Position numbers and translations under genes: made by a program. A stretch of DNA of 16,326 bases from JACRCE01 sp038043305 (GTDB taxonomy: Bacteria > Desulfobacterota > GWC2-55-46), in contig JBBTCG010000180.1 in NCBI GenBank assembly GCA_038043305.1, forward strand, positions 1 to 16,326, given 5' to 3'. Below the pieces are notes generated by a model. It was not told the origin of the DNA, did not search any database, and was given only the letters and a program-made list of their open reading frames with translations. Shown piece after piece: positions 7,399 through 14,412 of this stretch; the stretch's first letter is position 1; each line of letters opens with the position of its first letter.

Positions 7399-7421
7399 AT
7401 CTATGTTCGCATAAAAGTCAA

Positions 7422-7447
7422 CTTACCTTTCTTGAAAGAAAGGTAAG
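7422..7447. repeat. 26-base palindrome in the iscR upstream region
   Basis: CTTACCTTTCTT (7422-7433) is followed by GA and its exact reverse complement AAGAAAGGTAAG (7436-7447), a 12-bp stem. A related, degenerate TTTTTTGAAAGAAGG occurs near 7573-7587. It may be an RNA hairpin in the leader or part of a dispersed palindromic repeat. Confidence 0.5.
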
Positions 7448-7465
7448 CCCCCCGATTAAAACATT

Positions 7466-7488
7466 CCCCCGATAGAGACATTCGGGGG
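7466..7488. repeat. C/G-rich stem-loop
   Basis: CCCCCGA (7466-7472) pairs with TCGGGGG (7482-7488) across a 9-base loop. It follows the 26-base palindrome closely. No T-tract follows, so it is not a standard terminator. Confidence 0.35.
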
Positions 7489-7599
7489 CAGGCTTGGGCA
7501 GGCTCCAAACTTTAATAGGGAATTAGCAGCCGGGCTGACGAAAACTAATCTTGCCCGTGCGGCTTGTCCCTCTTTTTTGAAAGAAGGCAGACTACAGAA

Positions 7600-7728
7600 A
7601 TGAAAGGCCGTGTTCGAGTGCGTCGCGAGGAATCGTCGAAAAGATTCAACTCCCAACCCCATAAATCCCCCTTATCAGGAGGACTTTATCAGGGGGACTT
7701 TTACGGTCACGGTTCACGGTCTTTATGA
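7600..7728 (+). CDS. Possible 42-codon leader ORF overlapping the iscR start
   Basis: An ATG at 7600 opens a frame of 42 codons whose TGA (7726-7728) overlaps the iscR ATG (7725-7727) as ATGA. The product would be a basic, Gly- and Ser-rich peptide beginning MKGRVRVRREESSKRF. A weak GAAGG lies about 12 bases upstream. iscR has no Shine-Dalgarno site of its own, so re-initiation after this frame would explain how iscR is translated. Much of the frame runs through repeated DNA (7672-7724) and the peptide resembles no family I know, so it may be a chance frame. Confidence 0.25.
   Translation: MKGRVRVRREESSKRFNSQPHKSPLSGGLYQGDFYGHGSRSL
7672..7700. repeat. Tandem 14-base duplication upstream of iscR
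   Basis: TTATCAGGAGGACT (7672-7685) is followed at once by TTATCAGGGGGACT (7686-7699), with one difference. With the preceding TCCCCCT (7666-7672) the second unit can also form a 7-bp stem (AGGGGGA, 7691-7697). The AGGAGG inside unit one looks like a ribosome-binding site but has no start codon at a suitable distance. Confidence 0.5.
7707..7724. repeat. 18-base element, copy 1 (inverted relative to 12983)
   Basis: TCACGGTTCACGGTCTTT directly precedes the iscR ATG. Its exact reverse complement occurs at 12983-13000. Internally it is built from an ACGGTTC heptamer-like unit, preceded by a further ACGGTC at 7703-7708. Confidence 0.6.
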
Positions 7729-8195
7729 GGCTATCAACAAAAGGACAGTATGCTGTGCGGGCAATGGTAAGTCTTGCCTGCCATTCAACGGAAAGACCTG
7801 TGAGTCTTAGGGATATATCCGTTGAAGAGGGCATTTCCTTATCATACCTTGAACAGCTTTTCGTAAAACTCAGACAAGGCGGCATTGTAAAGAGCGTGCG
7901 CGGGCCGGGCGGCGGGTACGTGCTTGCCAAACCGGCGGCGCAGATAAGCGTCGGCGAGGTAATAGCAGTTGTGGAGGAGCCGCTAAATCCGGTTGCCTGC
8001 CTTGACGACGACGCTATCGGCTGCGACAGGGCAAAGACATGTATAACCCAGAAGGTCTGGAAGGGGCTTGCGATAAAGATAGCTGAATTCCTGAACTCGG
8101 TCAGTATAGAAGATCTAAGCCTTGAGGTAAAGGCTTTGCATGGCACTGAAGCCTTGGCTACGGTTTGTGCCGAACGGCACGAGACTCTTGGATGA
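7725..8195 (+). CDS. iscR: Rrf2/IscR-type Fe-S sensing regulator
   Basis: The product is a winged-helix repressor of 156 residues that in this context should sense Fe-S cluster status. The N-terminus MRLSTKGQYAVRAM is the family hallmark, which fixes the start. The wing has RGPGGGYVLAKP (59-70). Candidate cluster ligands are C92, C100 and C106. The position matching E. coli H107 (C-x2-H) is Q109, and the spacing C92-x7-C100 is two residues longer than in E. coli, so cluster coordination may differ. No Shine-Dalgarno site precedes ATG 7725, which directly follows the 18-base repeat. It heads iscR-iscS-iscU, the standard autoregulated arrangement, and an IscR-type box lies some 370 bases upstream. 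Confidence 0.92.
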   Translation: MRLSTKGQYAVRAMVSLACHSTERPVSLRDISVEEGISLSYLEQLFVKLRQGGIVKSVRGPGGGYVLAKPAAQISVGEVIAVVEEPLNPVACLDDDAIGCDRAKTCITQKVWKGLAIKIAEFLNSVSIEDLSLEVKALHGTEALATVCAERHETLG

Positions 8196-8227
8196 GCGCG
8201 GCTGAAGAGGATTGAGAGGGTACTACC

Positions 8228-9394
8228 TTGAAAAAGATATACTTTGATCACAATGCAACTACGCCGGTGGCTGACGAGGTCTTTGAGGCCATGCTGCCGT
8301 ACCTTAAAGGAGAGTGGGGCAACCCGTCAAGCATCCACTGGGCCGGAAGAGGGCCGAAAAAGGCCGTTGACGCGGGGCGCGAGATGGTCTGCAAGTTCCT
8401 TAACTGCGCGGACATCGAGTTGATATTTACGAGTTCAGGCTCTGAGTCCAATAACCTTGCAATCAAGGGGCTCTCATGGGCCAAAAAAGACAAGGGCAAT
8501 CACATCATAACGACAAAGGTCGAGCATCCGTCGGTGCTGAATACCTGCAAGGCGCTTGCAAAGGAAGGCTTTGAGACCACCTATCTGGACGTGGACGCGG
8601 ACGGCCTTATTGACCTTAATGCCCTTGAGGCGGCCATAACCCCTAAGACCATACTCATCTCCACGATGTTCGCAAACAACGAAACTGGCGTGCTCTTTCC
8701 GATAAAGGAGATTGGCGCAATCGCAAGAAGACGCGGCGTAACCTTTCATACCGACGCGGTGCAGGCCGCGGGTAAGACGTTGCTTGACGTGCAGGGATTG
8801 AACGTTGACCTGCTTACCATATCAGGCCACAAGCTCTATGCCCCAAAGGGGATTGGCGCGTTGTTCGTAAAGCGCGGGGTAAGGCTTACCCCCCTTATCC
8901 ACGGCGGCCATCACGAAAGGAACAGGAGAGGCGGCACCGAGAACGTCGCGGGCATCGTTGCCCTTGGCAAGGCCGCTGAGATAGCCGGGCAGGGCATGGC
9001 CAAGGAGTCCGAACGAATGCTTGCCATGAGGACGCGCATTGAAAAGGGTATGCAAGAGAGAATACCGCACGTGAAGATAAACGGACATCTTGAAAAAAGA
9101 CTGCCGAATACCGCCAATATAAGCTTTGAGTTCGTGGAGGGGGAGTCGCTCCTTTTAAGCCTTGACATGAAGGGGATAGCGGCCTCAAGCGGCTCCGCCT
9201 GCACCTCCGGGAGCCTTGAGCCGTCCCACGTGCTTACGTCAATGGGGCTTTCCAACGAGATGTCGCACGGGTCGGTAAGGTTTTCACTCGGAAAATCAAA
9301 TACCGACGAGGACGTTGACTATCTCTTGGAGGTAATGCCAGCTATAGTCGAGAGGATGAGGAACATGTCGCCGCTTTACGCGGCCTCTAAATAA
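8228..9394 (+). CDS. iscS: Cysteine desulfurase IscS/NifS
   Basis: This PLP enzyme removes sulfur from cysteine and hands the persulfide to IscU and to tRNA thiolases such as MnmA. Visible residues are H100 (EHP), D176 and Q179 (TDAVQ), the PLP lysine K202 in SGHKLYAPKGIG and the sulfur-accepting C325 in SSGSACTSGSLEPSH. The length of 388 residues fits the group I NifS/IscS branch with its longer catalytic loop. Translation starts at TTG 8228, supported by AGAGGG ending at 8220 with 7-base spacing and by the invariant N-terminal IYFDHNATTP. It lies 32 bases downstream of iscR and 78 bases upstream of iscU. Confidence 0.96.
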   Translation: MKKIYFDHNATTPVADEVFEAMLPYLKGEWGNPSSIHWAGRGPKKAVDAGREMVCKFLNCADIELIFTSSGSESNNLAIKGLSWAKKDKGNHIITTKVEHPSVLNTCKALAKEGFETTYLDVDADGLIDLNALEAAITPKTILISTMFANNETGVLFPIKEIGAIARRRGVTFHTDAVQAAGKTLLDVQGLNVDLLTISGHKLYAPKGIGALFVKRGVRLTPLIHGGHHERNRRGGTENVAGIVALGKAAEIAGQGMAKESERMLAMRTRIEKGMQERIPHVKINGHLEKRLPNTANISFEFVEGESLLLSLDMKGIAASSGSACTSGSLEPSHVLTSMGLSNEMSHGSVRFSLGKSNTDEDVDYLLEVMPAIVERMRNMSPLYAASK

Positions 9395-9422
9395 TCGCCG
9401 TGCGGCAAGAGGAGGCACACGC

Positions 9423-9451
9423 CGGACGGCTAAAGGTATAAGAGCCGTTCG
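9423..9451 (+). other. Intercistronic stem-loop between iscS and iscU
   Basis: A 9-bp stem (9423-9431 with 9443-9451, one G-T pair) encloses an 11-base loop and ends just ahead of the iscU ribosome-binding site AAGGAG (9459-9464). It has no T-tract. It may set the relative amounts of iscS and iscU mRNA. Confidence 0.4.
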
Positions 9452-9472
9452 AGCTAATAAGGAGAAGAGGGT

Positions 9473-9847
9473 ATGTACAGCGAAAAGGTCATGGATCATT
9501 TTTCAAATCCGCGTAACGTCGGAGAGGTTAAAGACGCCGACGGAAGCGGTACGGTCGGCAACGCGGCCTGCGGGGACATAATGAAGCTCACCATCAAGGT
9601 CGAGGATAACAAGATAACGGACGTCAAGTTCAAGACCTTCGGGTGCGGGGCAGCCATTGCCACAAGCTCCATGGTAACCGAGCTTGTAAAGGGCAAGGAC
9701 TTAAACGATGCCGAGGCCATCTCCAACGCCACGGTCGCCGAGGCGCTTGACGGACTGCCGCCGGTAAAGATGCACTGCTCCAACCTTGCGGCCGACGCCC
9801 TTCACGCGGCAATAGAGGATTATAAAAAGAAGGCCGTGAAGTCGTAG
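9473..9847 (+). CDS. iscU: Fe-S cluster scaffold IscU/NifU N-terminal type
   Basis: IscU is the scaffold on which IscS-derived sulfur and iron are assembled into clusters. The three conserved cysteines and partners are present: C33 and D35 (NAACGD), C58 (FGCGAA), H101 and C102 (MHCSNLA). The LPPVK motif recognised by HscA is at 95-99, although no hscA or hscB lies nearby. At 124 residues it is a stand-alone IscU rather than a three-domain NifU. AAGGAG at 8-base spacing supports ATG 9473. A clear terminator follows the gene, closing the iscRSU unit. Confidence 0.96.
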   Translation: MYSEKVMDHFSNPRNVGEVKDADGSGTVGNAACGDIMKLTIKVEDNKITDVKFKTFGCGAAIATSSMVTELVKGKDLNDAEAISNATVAEALDGLPPVKMHCSNLAADALHAAIEDYKKKAVKS

Positions 9848-9877
9848 CGCTCAAGACTCAAAGCCGTCTATGAACAA

Positions 9878-9906
9878 AAAAACCCCCGTGCTCAACGGGG
9901 GTTTTT
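9878..9906 (+). terminator. Intrinsic terminator after iscU
   Basis: AAAAACCCCCGT (9878-9889) pairs perfectly with ACGGGGGTTTTT (9895-9906) around a 5-base loop. The A- and T-tracts make it able to act in both directions. It separates iscU from mnmA. Confidence 0.93.
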
Positions 9907-9910
9907 GTTA

Positions 9911-9916
9911 TATAAT
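9911..9916 (+). promoter_or_regulatory. Possible -10 of mnmA
   Basis: A perfect TATAAT lies 5 bases after the terminator, 22 bases ahead of the mnmA ATG. The -35 position falls in the terminator stem-loop and matches poorly, so this is tentative. Confidence 0.35.
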
Positions 9917-9938
9917 GGGCGGCAAAACCTAAGTAGAT

Positions 9939-11069
9939 ATGTCATCTAAATCGAACAGCACAAAAAAGCGAGTCGCCGTCGCAATGAGCGGCGGCGTTGA
10001 CTCTTCAACCGCCCTTGCCATTCTTAAAGAGCAGGGCTATGAGTGCATGGGGCTTACCATGCAGCTCTGGGACTATTCAAAGGGCGATATGGACCGGGCG
10101 GCGCGGGAGGGAAGTTGCTGCTCGTTTGACGACGTGCGCGATGCGCGACGCGTGGCAGACGGCCTTGGTGTGCCCTTCTACGTCCTGAACATGGAAAAGG
10201 CTTTTACCCGCGAGGTAGTGGACTATTTCATAAAGGAGTACATGAACGGCCGGACGCCTAATCCGTGCGTCAAGTGCAACCAGATGCTTAAATTCGACGC
10301 CCTGCTTAAAAAGGCGGCCTCCCTTGAAGCCGACTTTTTGGCGACTGGACACTATGCGCGGATTGTCCGGGATGATCACGGCCATAAACTCCTCAAGGGC
10401 ATGGACAAGGATAAGGACCAGAGCTACTTTCTCTTTACAATGACCGAGGCGCAGCTTGCAAGGACGCTCTTTCCGCTCGGAGAGATGACCAAGGCCGAGG
10501 TGCGCGCAAAGGCAGCCGCGCTGGGGTTGCCGACTTCGGACAAGGAGGAGAGTCAGGAGATATGCTTTGTTCAGGAGCCTTCCTACGCTGATTTCCTTGC
10601 ATCCGCAGGCGCGGCAAAACTTTCGCGTCCGGGTGAAATTGTATCAGGCGACGGCGTCGTGCTTGGCATTCACAACGGGCTTTTTCGTTATACAATCGGT
10701 CAGAGAAAAGGGCTTGGACTTTCATCCGGGCCTTATTTCGTGCTTGCTATTGATACGGCAGCAAACAGGCTTGTCGTTGGGCGTGAGCCCCAACTTTATT
10801 CAACTGGACTTGTCGCGGCCAACGTCAATTGGATTGACCCTGACGCGCAAAGGGACGCCTTTATGGAGGAGAGCGGTCTTGAAGGGGTATCGGTCAAGAT
10901 TCGTTACAGGCATGAAGGCGCGGATGCGTCAATAAAGGTCTTGCCCCACGGTTTGGTTCATGTCTGTTTCAAGGCCGCTCAAAAGGCCGTAACACCCGGG
11001 CAGGCCGTTGTGTTCTACAGGGGCGAAGTCGTGCTTGGCGGCGGCTGGATAGAAAAGGCTGACAGTTGA
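9939..11069 (+). CDS. mnmA: tRNA-specific 2-thiouridylase MnmA
   Basis: MnmA adenylates and thiolates U34 of Lys, Glu and Gln tRNAs with sulfur ultimately from IscS. The 376 residues show the PP-loop SGGVDSS (17-23), the nucleophile region GRTPNPCVKCN with C110 and C113, ATGHYAR (135-141), DQSYFLF (160-166) and the second catalytic cysteine C209 in SQEICFV. A GSCCSFDDVRDARRVAD stretch (58-74) is common in anaerobe versions. ATG 9939 is the only start ahead of the PP-loop strand and has no clear Shine-Dalgarno site. It sits behind the iscU terminator and so probably has its own promoter, though the iscS-iscU-mnmA order keeps the sulfur relay together. Confidence 0.96.
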   Translation: MSSKSNSTKKRVAVAMSGGVDSSTALAILKEQGYECMGLTMQLWDYSKGDMDRAAREGSCCSFDDVRDARRVADGLGVPFYVLNMEKAFTREVVDYFIKEYMNGRTPNPCVKCNQMLKFDALLKKAASLEADFLATGHYARIVRDDHGHKLLKGMDKDKDQSYFLFTMTEAQLARTLFPLGEMTKAEVRAKAAALGLPTSDKEESQEICFVQEPSYADFLASAGAAKLSRPGEIVSGDGVVLGIHNGLFRYTIGQRKGLGLSSGPYFVLAIDTAANRLVVGREPQLYSTGLVAANVNWIDPDAQRDAFMEESGLEGVSVKIRYRHEGADASIKVLPHGLVHVCFKAAQKAVTPGQAVVFYRGEVVLGGGWIEKADS

Positions 11070-11103
11070 GGGATGACGGGAGAGGTCTTGAAAAAAACAA
11101 ACG

Positions 11104-12471
11104 ATGCGTAACGCTTCTATAGGCTGCCTCCATACGGTTGACATAACCGACGTCGCTTACGGCGGCAAGGGTGTTGGCAGGATAAAAGGCAAGGTGGTCT
11201 TCGTGCCTTTTACCGCGCCAGGGGACAGGGTTATAGTCAAGATAACCGCTGAGGACAGGGGCTTTTCGCACGGCGCGCTCGTGGACATAGTGGATGCCTC
11301 GCCCATGCGTGTGCGTCCGTCCTGCCCGGTTTATGAAAGTTGCGGCGCTTGTTCCATGCAGCACATCGCCTACGGGGATCAGGTCAAATGCAAGCAGCGG
11401 ATGCTTGAGGAGAGCATCAAAAGAATAGGGCGAATAGGCGGGATAGACGCCGTTGAGTTCGCGCCCCCGATAGCCTCAGACGCCCCTTTTGGATACCGGG
11501 CGCGCTCGCGTATCCACGTGGACGCAAAGGGGAGATGGGGTTTTTACGAGGCCGTCTCCAGAAACGTAGTGGACATCCGCTCCTGCCCGGTGCTCAATAA
11601 GCCGCTCAACAGGGCATTTTCGCAGATACGGGACGCGGTCTCGACCATGCAGAAGTCAGGCCGTGTGAAGTCCGGGAAAAAGGGTTGCTGGCTGGAAACC
11701 GTTGAGCTTGGCGCCCCAAGCGATGACGATAAAACTGTTGCCGCCTTTTACATAAAAGAGGACAAGGCAAGAGAGCTTCAAGCCGCGCTTTTCGATGTGT
11801 CGGAACTCAAGGGCATTCAGGTCTGGGACACGGCAAGCGGGAAAAAGGTGTTTGAACGCGGCGACACCACGGTTTGTTATAATGTGAATGGTATCGTTTA
11901 CAAGGCGGACATAAGCGTTTTTTCACAGGCCAACCACGGCCTCAATCAGCGTCTTGCCGGTTCAGTATGCGGCTTGGCAGGTTTGACGGGAACACACAGC
12001 CATCAAGCGCGCGTACTTGAATTGTACTCCGGCGCGGGGAACCTATCACTCCAGCTCGCGCAGGCGGCCCAAGAGGTTATTGCCGTGGAGGCCGACCCAA
12101 CGGCTATGGAGAATGCCCGTTCAAACGCAGGGATGAACAACATAAAAAACGTCAGGTTTCACGCATCCGATACCGTGGGCTGGCTTACCCGTAATCTGAA
12201 AGACCTTGAAAGAACCGCTTTCGATGTGGTAGTATTAGACCCTCCGCGCACTGGAGACGCCGAGGCTGCAAGGCTTATCGCGCATATCAGGCCGAATAGG
12301 ATTGTCTACGTCTCGTGCAGCCCGCCAACGCTTGCAAGGGACCTGTCCGTGCTCACACGCGCCGGATACAGGGTTTTCAAAGCCGTCCTCTTCGACATGT
12401 TTCCCCAGACGTACCACGTAGAAAGCATTGTTGGGCTCGAACTCGTTGACAAGAGTCAGCGGAGCCAATGA
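11104..12471 (+). CDS. rlmD: 23S rRNA (uracil-C5) methyltransferase, RlmD/TrmA family
   Basis: The enzyme is an SAM-dependent RNA m5U methyltransferase; the target is most likely 23S rRNA. A TRAM RNA-binding domain covers about residues 1-65. A [4Fe-4S] site follows with C74, C80, C83 and C161 in RlmD-like spacing. The SAM domain has ELYSGAGNLS near 305-314, DPPRTG from D379 and the catalytic C405 in YVSCSPPT, ending with DMFPQTYHVES. The TRAM domain, the cluster and FPQT favour RlmD over TrmA, though the exact target base cannot be read from sequence. ATG 11104 is the first start after an in-frame TGA at 11089. The nearest GGGAGAGG lies about 18 bases upstream, too far for standard initiation. 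greA follows after 21 bases. Confidence 0.88.
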   Translation: MRNASIGCLHTVDITDVAYGGKGVGRIKGKVVFVPFTAPGDRVIVKITAEDRGFSHGALVDIVDASPMRVRPSCPVYESCGACSMQHIAYGDQVKCKQRMLEESIKRIGRIGGIDAVEFAPPIASDAPFGYRARSRIHVDAKGRWGFYEAVSRNVVDIRSCPVLNKPLNRAFSQIRDAVSTMQKSGRVKSGKKGCWLETVELGAPSDDDKTVAAFYIKEDKARELQAALFDVSELKGIQVWDTASGKKVFERGDTTVCYNVNGIVYKADISVFSQANHGLNQRLAGSVCGLAGLTGTHSHQARVLELYSGAGNLSLQLAQAAQEVIAVEADPTAMENARSNAGMNNIKNVRFHASDTVGWLTRNLKDLERTAFDVVVLDPPRTGDAEAARLIAHIRPNRIVYVSCSPPTLARDLSVLTRAGYRVFKAVLFDMFPQTYHVESIVGLELVDKSQRSQ

Positions 12472-12492
12472 ACTCATTTTTATGGAGTAGTG

Positions 12493-12984
12493 ATGATAGA
12501 ACTGCCGATAGTAAAACAACTCAAGGAAGAGCTTAAAAAGGTAGACAAGGAACTGAGGATAGACGTCCCAAAGGAGCTGCGAAAGGCCGCGGCTCACGGC
12601 GACTTCCGCGAGAACTCAGAGTACGAGGCCGCAAAGCAGAGGCAGACCTTCCTTCAGGCGCGTGTAGCCCATCTTACCACAAGGATAAACATGCTTGTCT
12701 CCCTCAAGCTTGACAACATCCCCAAGGACTCCATAGGCTTCGGTTCAAGGATACACCTTGAGGACTTAAAGAGCGGCGAACAGGTGGTCTACGAACTGGT
12801 AACGCCTGAGGAGGTTGACGCAAGAAACGGGAAGATCTCCGTAAGCTCGCCCATAGGAAAGGCGCTTCTCAACAAGGCCGTGGGCGACGAGGTAACGATC
12901 AATCTGAGAGCCGTGGTAAAGGAGTACGCCGTTACCGAGCTGTATACGCTGCATGACCTTTTTTTCAGAAAGGCCGATAAGTAA
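12493..12984 (+). CDS. greA: Transcription elongation factor GreA/GreB family
   Basis: Gre factors insert a coiled coil into the RNA polymerase secondary channel to trigger cleavage of backtracked RNA. The first half is the coiled-coil hairpin with the acidic tip GDFRENSEYEAAK, giving D37 and E40 from this start. The C-terminal FKBP-like domain ends with SPIGKALLNKAVGDEV. The length of 163 residues is close to the usual 158. ATG 12493 is preferred because GGAG (12484-12487) then has 5-base spacing; GTG 12490 is too close. The tip motif has FRENSEY in place of the common LSENAEY, so the GreA label is by length and overall fit. It is co-directional with the upstream methyltransferase gene. Confidence 0.9.
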   Translation: MIELPIVKQLKEELKKVDKELRIDVPKELRKAAAHGDFRENSEYEAAKQRQTFLQARVAHLTTRINMLVSLKLDNIPKDSIGFGSRIHLEDLKSGEQVVYELVTPEEVDARNGKISVSSPIGKALLNKAVGDEVTINLRAVVKEYAVTELYTLHDLFFRKADK

Positions 12985-13000
12985 AGACCGTGAACCGTGA
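12983..13000. repeat. 18-base element, copy 2 (inverted relative to 7707)
   Basis: AAAGACCGTGAACCGTGA starts in the last base of the greA stop codon and runs up to the ribosome-binding site of the next gene. It is the exact reverse complement of the element just before iscR. Confidence 0.6.
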
Positions 13001-13011
13001 GGGGTGACCAT

Positions 13012-13785
13012 ATGCCAAGACGTATATCCGTCCTTTTCAGCACGCTTATCCTTGCACTATTCTTATTCTCGCCATCCGCCTCTGCCGACGATGAAAACCG
13101 CCTTACACGGGACGACGTTACCGTAATCAAGAAAAAATTGGTCGCCATTCTCCTGGCAATTGGAGAGCCGGGAACGGGCTACGTCAATGACCACGAGTCC
13201 TTTAACCTGCCCACCTCTTTTTACAAGGATAAAAAGAGCGGCAAGATACGGCCAATCCATTCTTCCGCATCGCGGCGCCTTGGCTCAGGCGCTAAAAAGA
13301 AGGCTGAAAAAGATCAGAAGGATTTTGAAGAGGAGTTTGAAAGGAAGGTTGCCGAGGCGCAGGCAAAGGGCGACTATCAGGCCATTGCCGCTCTTGGTCA
13401 GGAGATGCAGTTGAAGGCGGGTAAGGCAAACCTTGAGTCCAAAAAGGCGAAAAAAAAGCCGGTCGAGATATATCTGTCTCTTAATGATTATGCAAACCAG
13501 ACCATAGACCCTGACGCCGTGGTTTTTGAAAAACCAGGGGTGATCGCGTTGAGGCTGCAGCAAGACGGCAATGATGCCGATAAGACGACTATAGCCGTGT
13601 ACTTTGACCCGGTATCTCTCAGGGAGACAAAGACCCTTTCAAAAATCGAGTTCAAGATGCCTGAAGGCGTTGATACAAAGACGACGGTACTCAACGCAAC
13701 GGTGAAGCTTAGCGGCCCTTCAGCCGAGGTGGAGGCATGGGCAAAAAAGATGGATACAAAGACCATACTGTCGAAGATTGACTGA
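13012..13785 (+). CDS. Exported protein of unknown function
   Basis: I do not recognise this family. The 257 residues begin with a signal peptide (MPRR, hydrophobic 7-19, cleavage after ASA at 25). The mature protein has a mixed region (30-80) with a conserved-looking GEPGTGYVNDHESF, a very charged Lys/Glu/Ala helix of about 90-150 that looks coiled-coil, and a C-terminal beta-rich region (150-235) ending in a short helix. No membrane segment follows the signal, so the protein is likely periplasmic. ATG 13012 has GAGGGG at 7-base spacing; GTG 12997 would push the signal peptide inwards. It lies 42 bases ahead of lemA and may belong to the same transcription unit. Confidence 0.75.
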   Translation: MPRRISVLFSTLILALFLFSPSASADDENRLTRDDVTVIKKKLVAILLAIGEPGTGYVNDHESFNLPTSFYKDKKSGKIRPIHSSASRRLGSGAKKKAEKDQKDFEEEFERKVAEAQAKGDYQAIAALGQEMQLKAGKANLESKKAKKKPVEIYLSLNDYANQTIDPDAVVFEKPGVIALRLQQDGNDADKTTIAVYFDPVSLRETKTLSKIEFKMPEGVDTKTTVLNATVKLSGPSAEVEAWAKKMDTKTILSKID

Positions 13786-13827
13786 GCCAAGCGGCTTAGC
13801 TGATATACTAAGGAGAAGGAGGCGGAC

Positions 13828-14394
13828 ATGGTACTGTACAGCGCAATAGTCCTGTTTGTAATCATCGGCCTTATCGTGCTTTGGGCTGTGAGCGCATACA
13901 ACGGCCTCATAAGTCTCAAGATACAGGTTGAGAACGCTTGGCATCAGATTGACGTTCAGCTTAAAAGACGCCATGACCTCATACCCAACCTCGTGAACGT
14001 GGTAAAGGAGGCGATGGCCTTTGAAAAGTCCACGCTTCAGGCGGTCATCGAGGCGCGGGCAAAGGCCGCAGGCGCTCAATCCGTGCCCGAGGCCGCAGGC
14101 GCGGAAAATATGCTCACGCAGGCGCTCGGCAAGCTCTTTGCTCTTGTAGAAAACTATCCCGACCTCAAGAGCAACGCAAACCTTATGCAACTCCACGAGG
14201 AGCTTGCCTCCACCGAAAATCGCATCGGCTTTGCGCGCCAGTTCTATAACGACGTCGTTGCCCAATACAACACCAAGCAGGCCGTGTTTCCTACCGTAAT
14301 AATCGCCAGCCTCATGGGCTTTACAAAGGCCGACTTCTTTCAAACGGCGGATGCTGAGAGGCATGTGCCAAAGGTTGACTTCGGCGGGAAGTAA
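13828..14394 (+). CDS. lemA: LemA family membrane-anchored protein
   Basis: LemA proteins have one N-terminal membrane helix and a helical bundle outside the membrane; the molecular role is poorly defined, but many sit beside HtpX-type proteases. Here residues 5-23 form the membrane segment and the signature ENAWHQIDVQLKRRHDLIPNLV region (35-56) follows. Later conserved parts are ENYPDLKSNANLMQLHEEL and ENRIGFARQFYNDVVAQYN. The length of 188 residues is normal. A strong GGAGGCG site precedes ATG 13828. The HtpX-like gene begins 18 bases after the stop, supporting a functional pair. Confidence 0.94.
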   Translation: MVLYSAIVLFVIIGLIVLWAVSAYNGLISLKIQVENAWHQIDVQLKRRHDLIPNLVNVVKEAMAFEKSTLQAVIEARAKAAGAQSVPEAAGAENMLTQALGKLFALVENYPDLKSNANLMQLHEELASTENRIGFARQFYNDVVAQYNTKQAVFPTVIIASLMGFTKADFFQTADAERHVPKVDFGGK

Positions 14395-14412
14395 CCCAAT
14401 GCTCGCAAGGCC

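Noticed and set aside
7456..7662. 68-codon minus-strand frame in the iscR upstream region
   Set aside because: It runs through palindromes and repeats, has no ribosome-binding site and no recognisable domain.
7310..7724. Riboswitch or T-box in the iscR leader
   Set aside because: Several hairpins are present, but none shows the conserved core of a class I can recognise.
7610..7810. 66-codon plus-strand frame overlapping the start of iscR
   Set aside because: It is out of frame with iscR, covers the repeat region and resembles no family.
7646..8251. 201-codon minus-strand frame opposite iscR
   Set aside because: It is the complement of a well-supported Rrf2 gene and shows no domain.
13795..13812. 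CTTAG/CTAAG short inverted repeat upstream of lemA
   Set aside because: A 5-bp stem with an 8-base loop is expected by chance and overlaps the ribosome-binding region.
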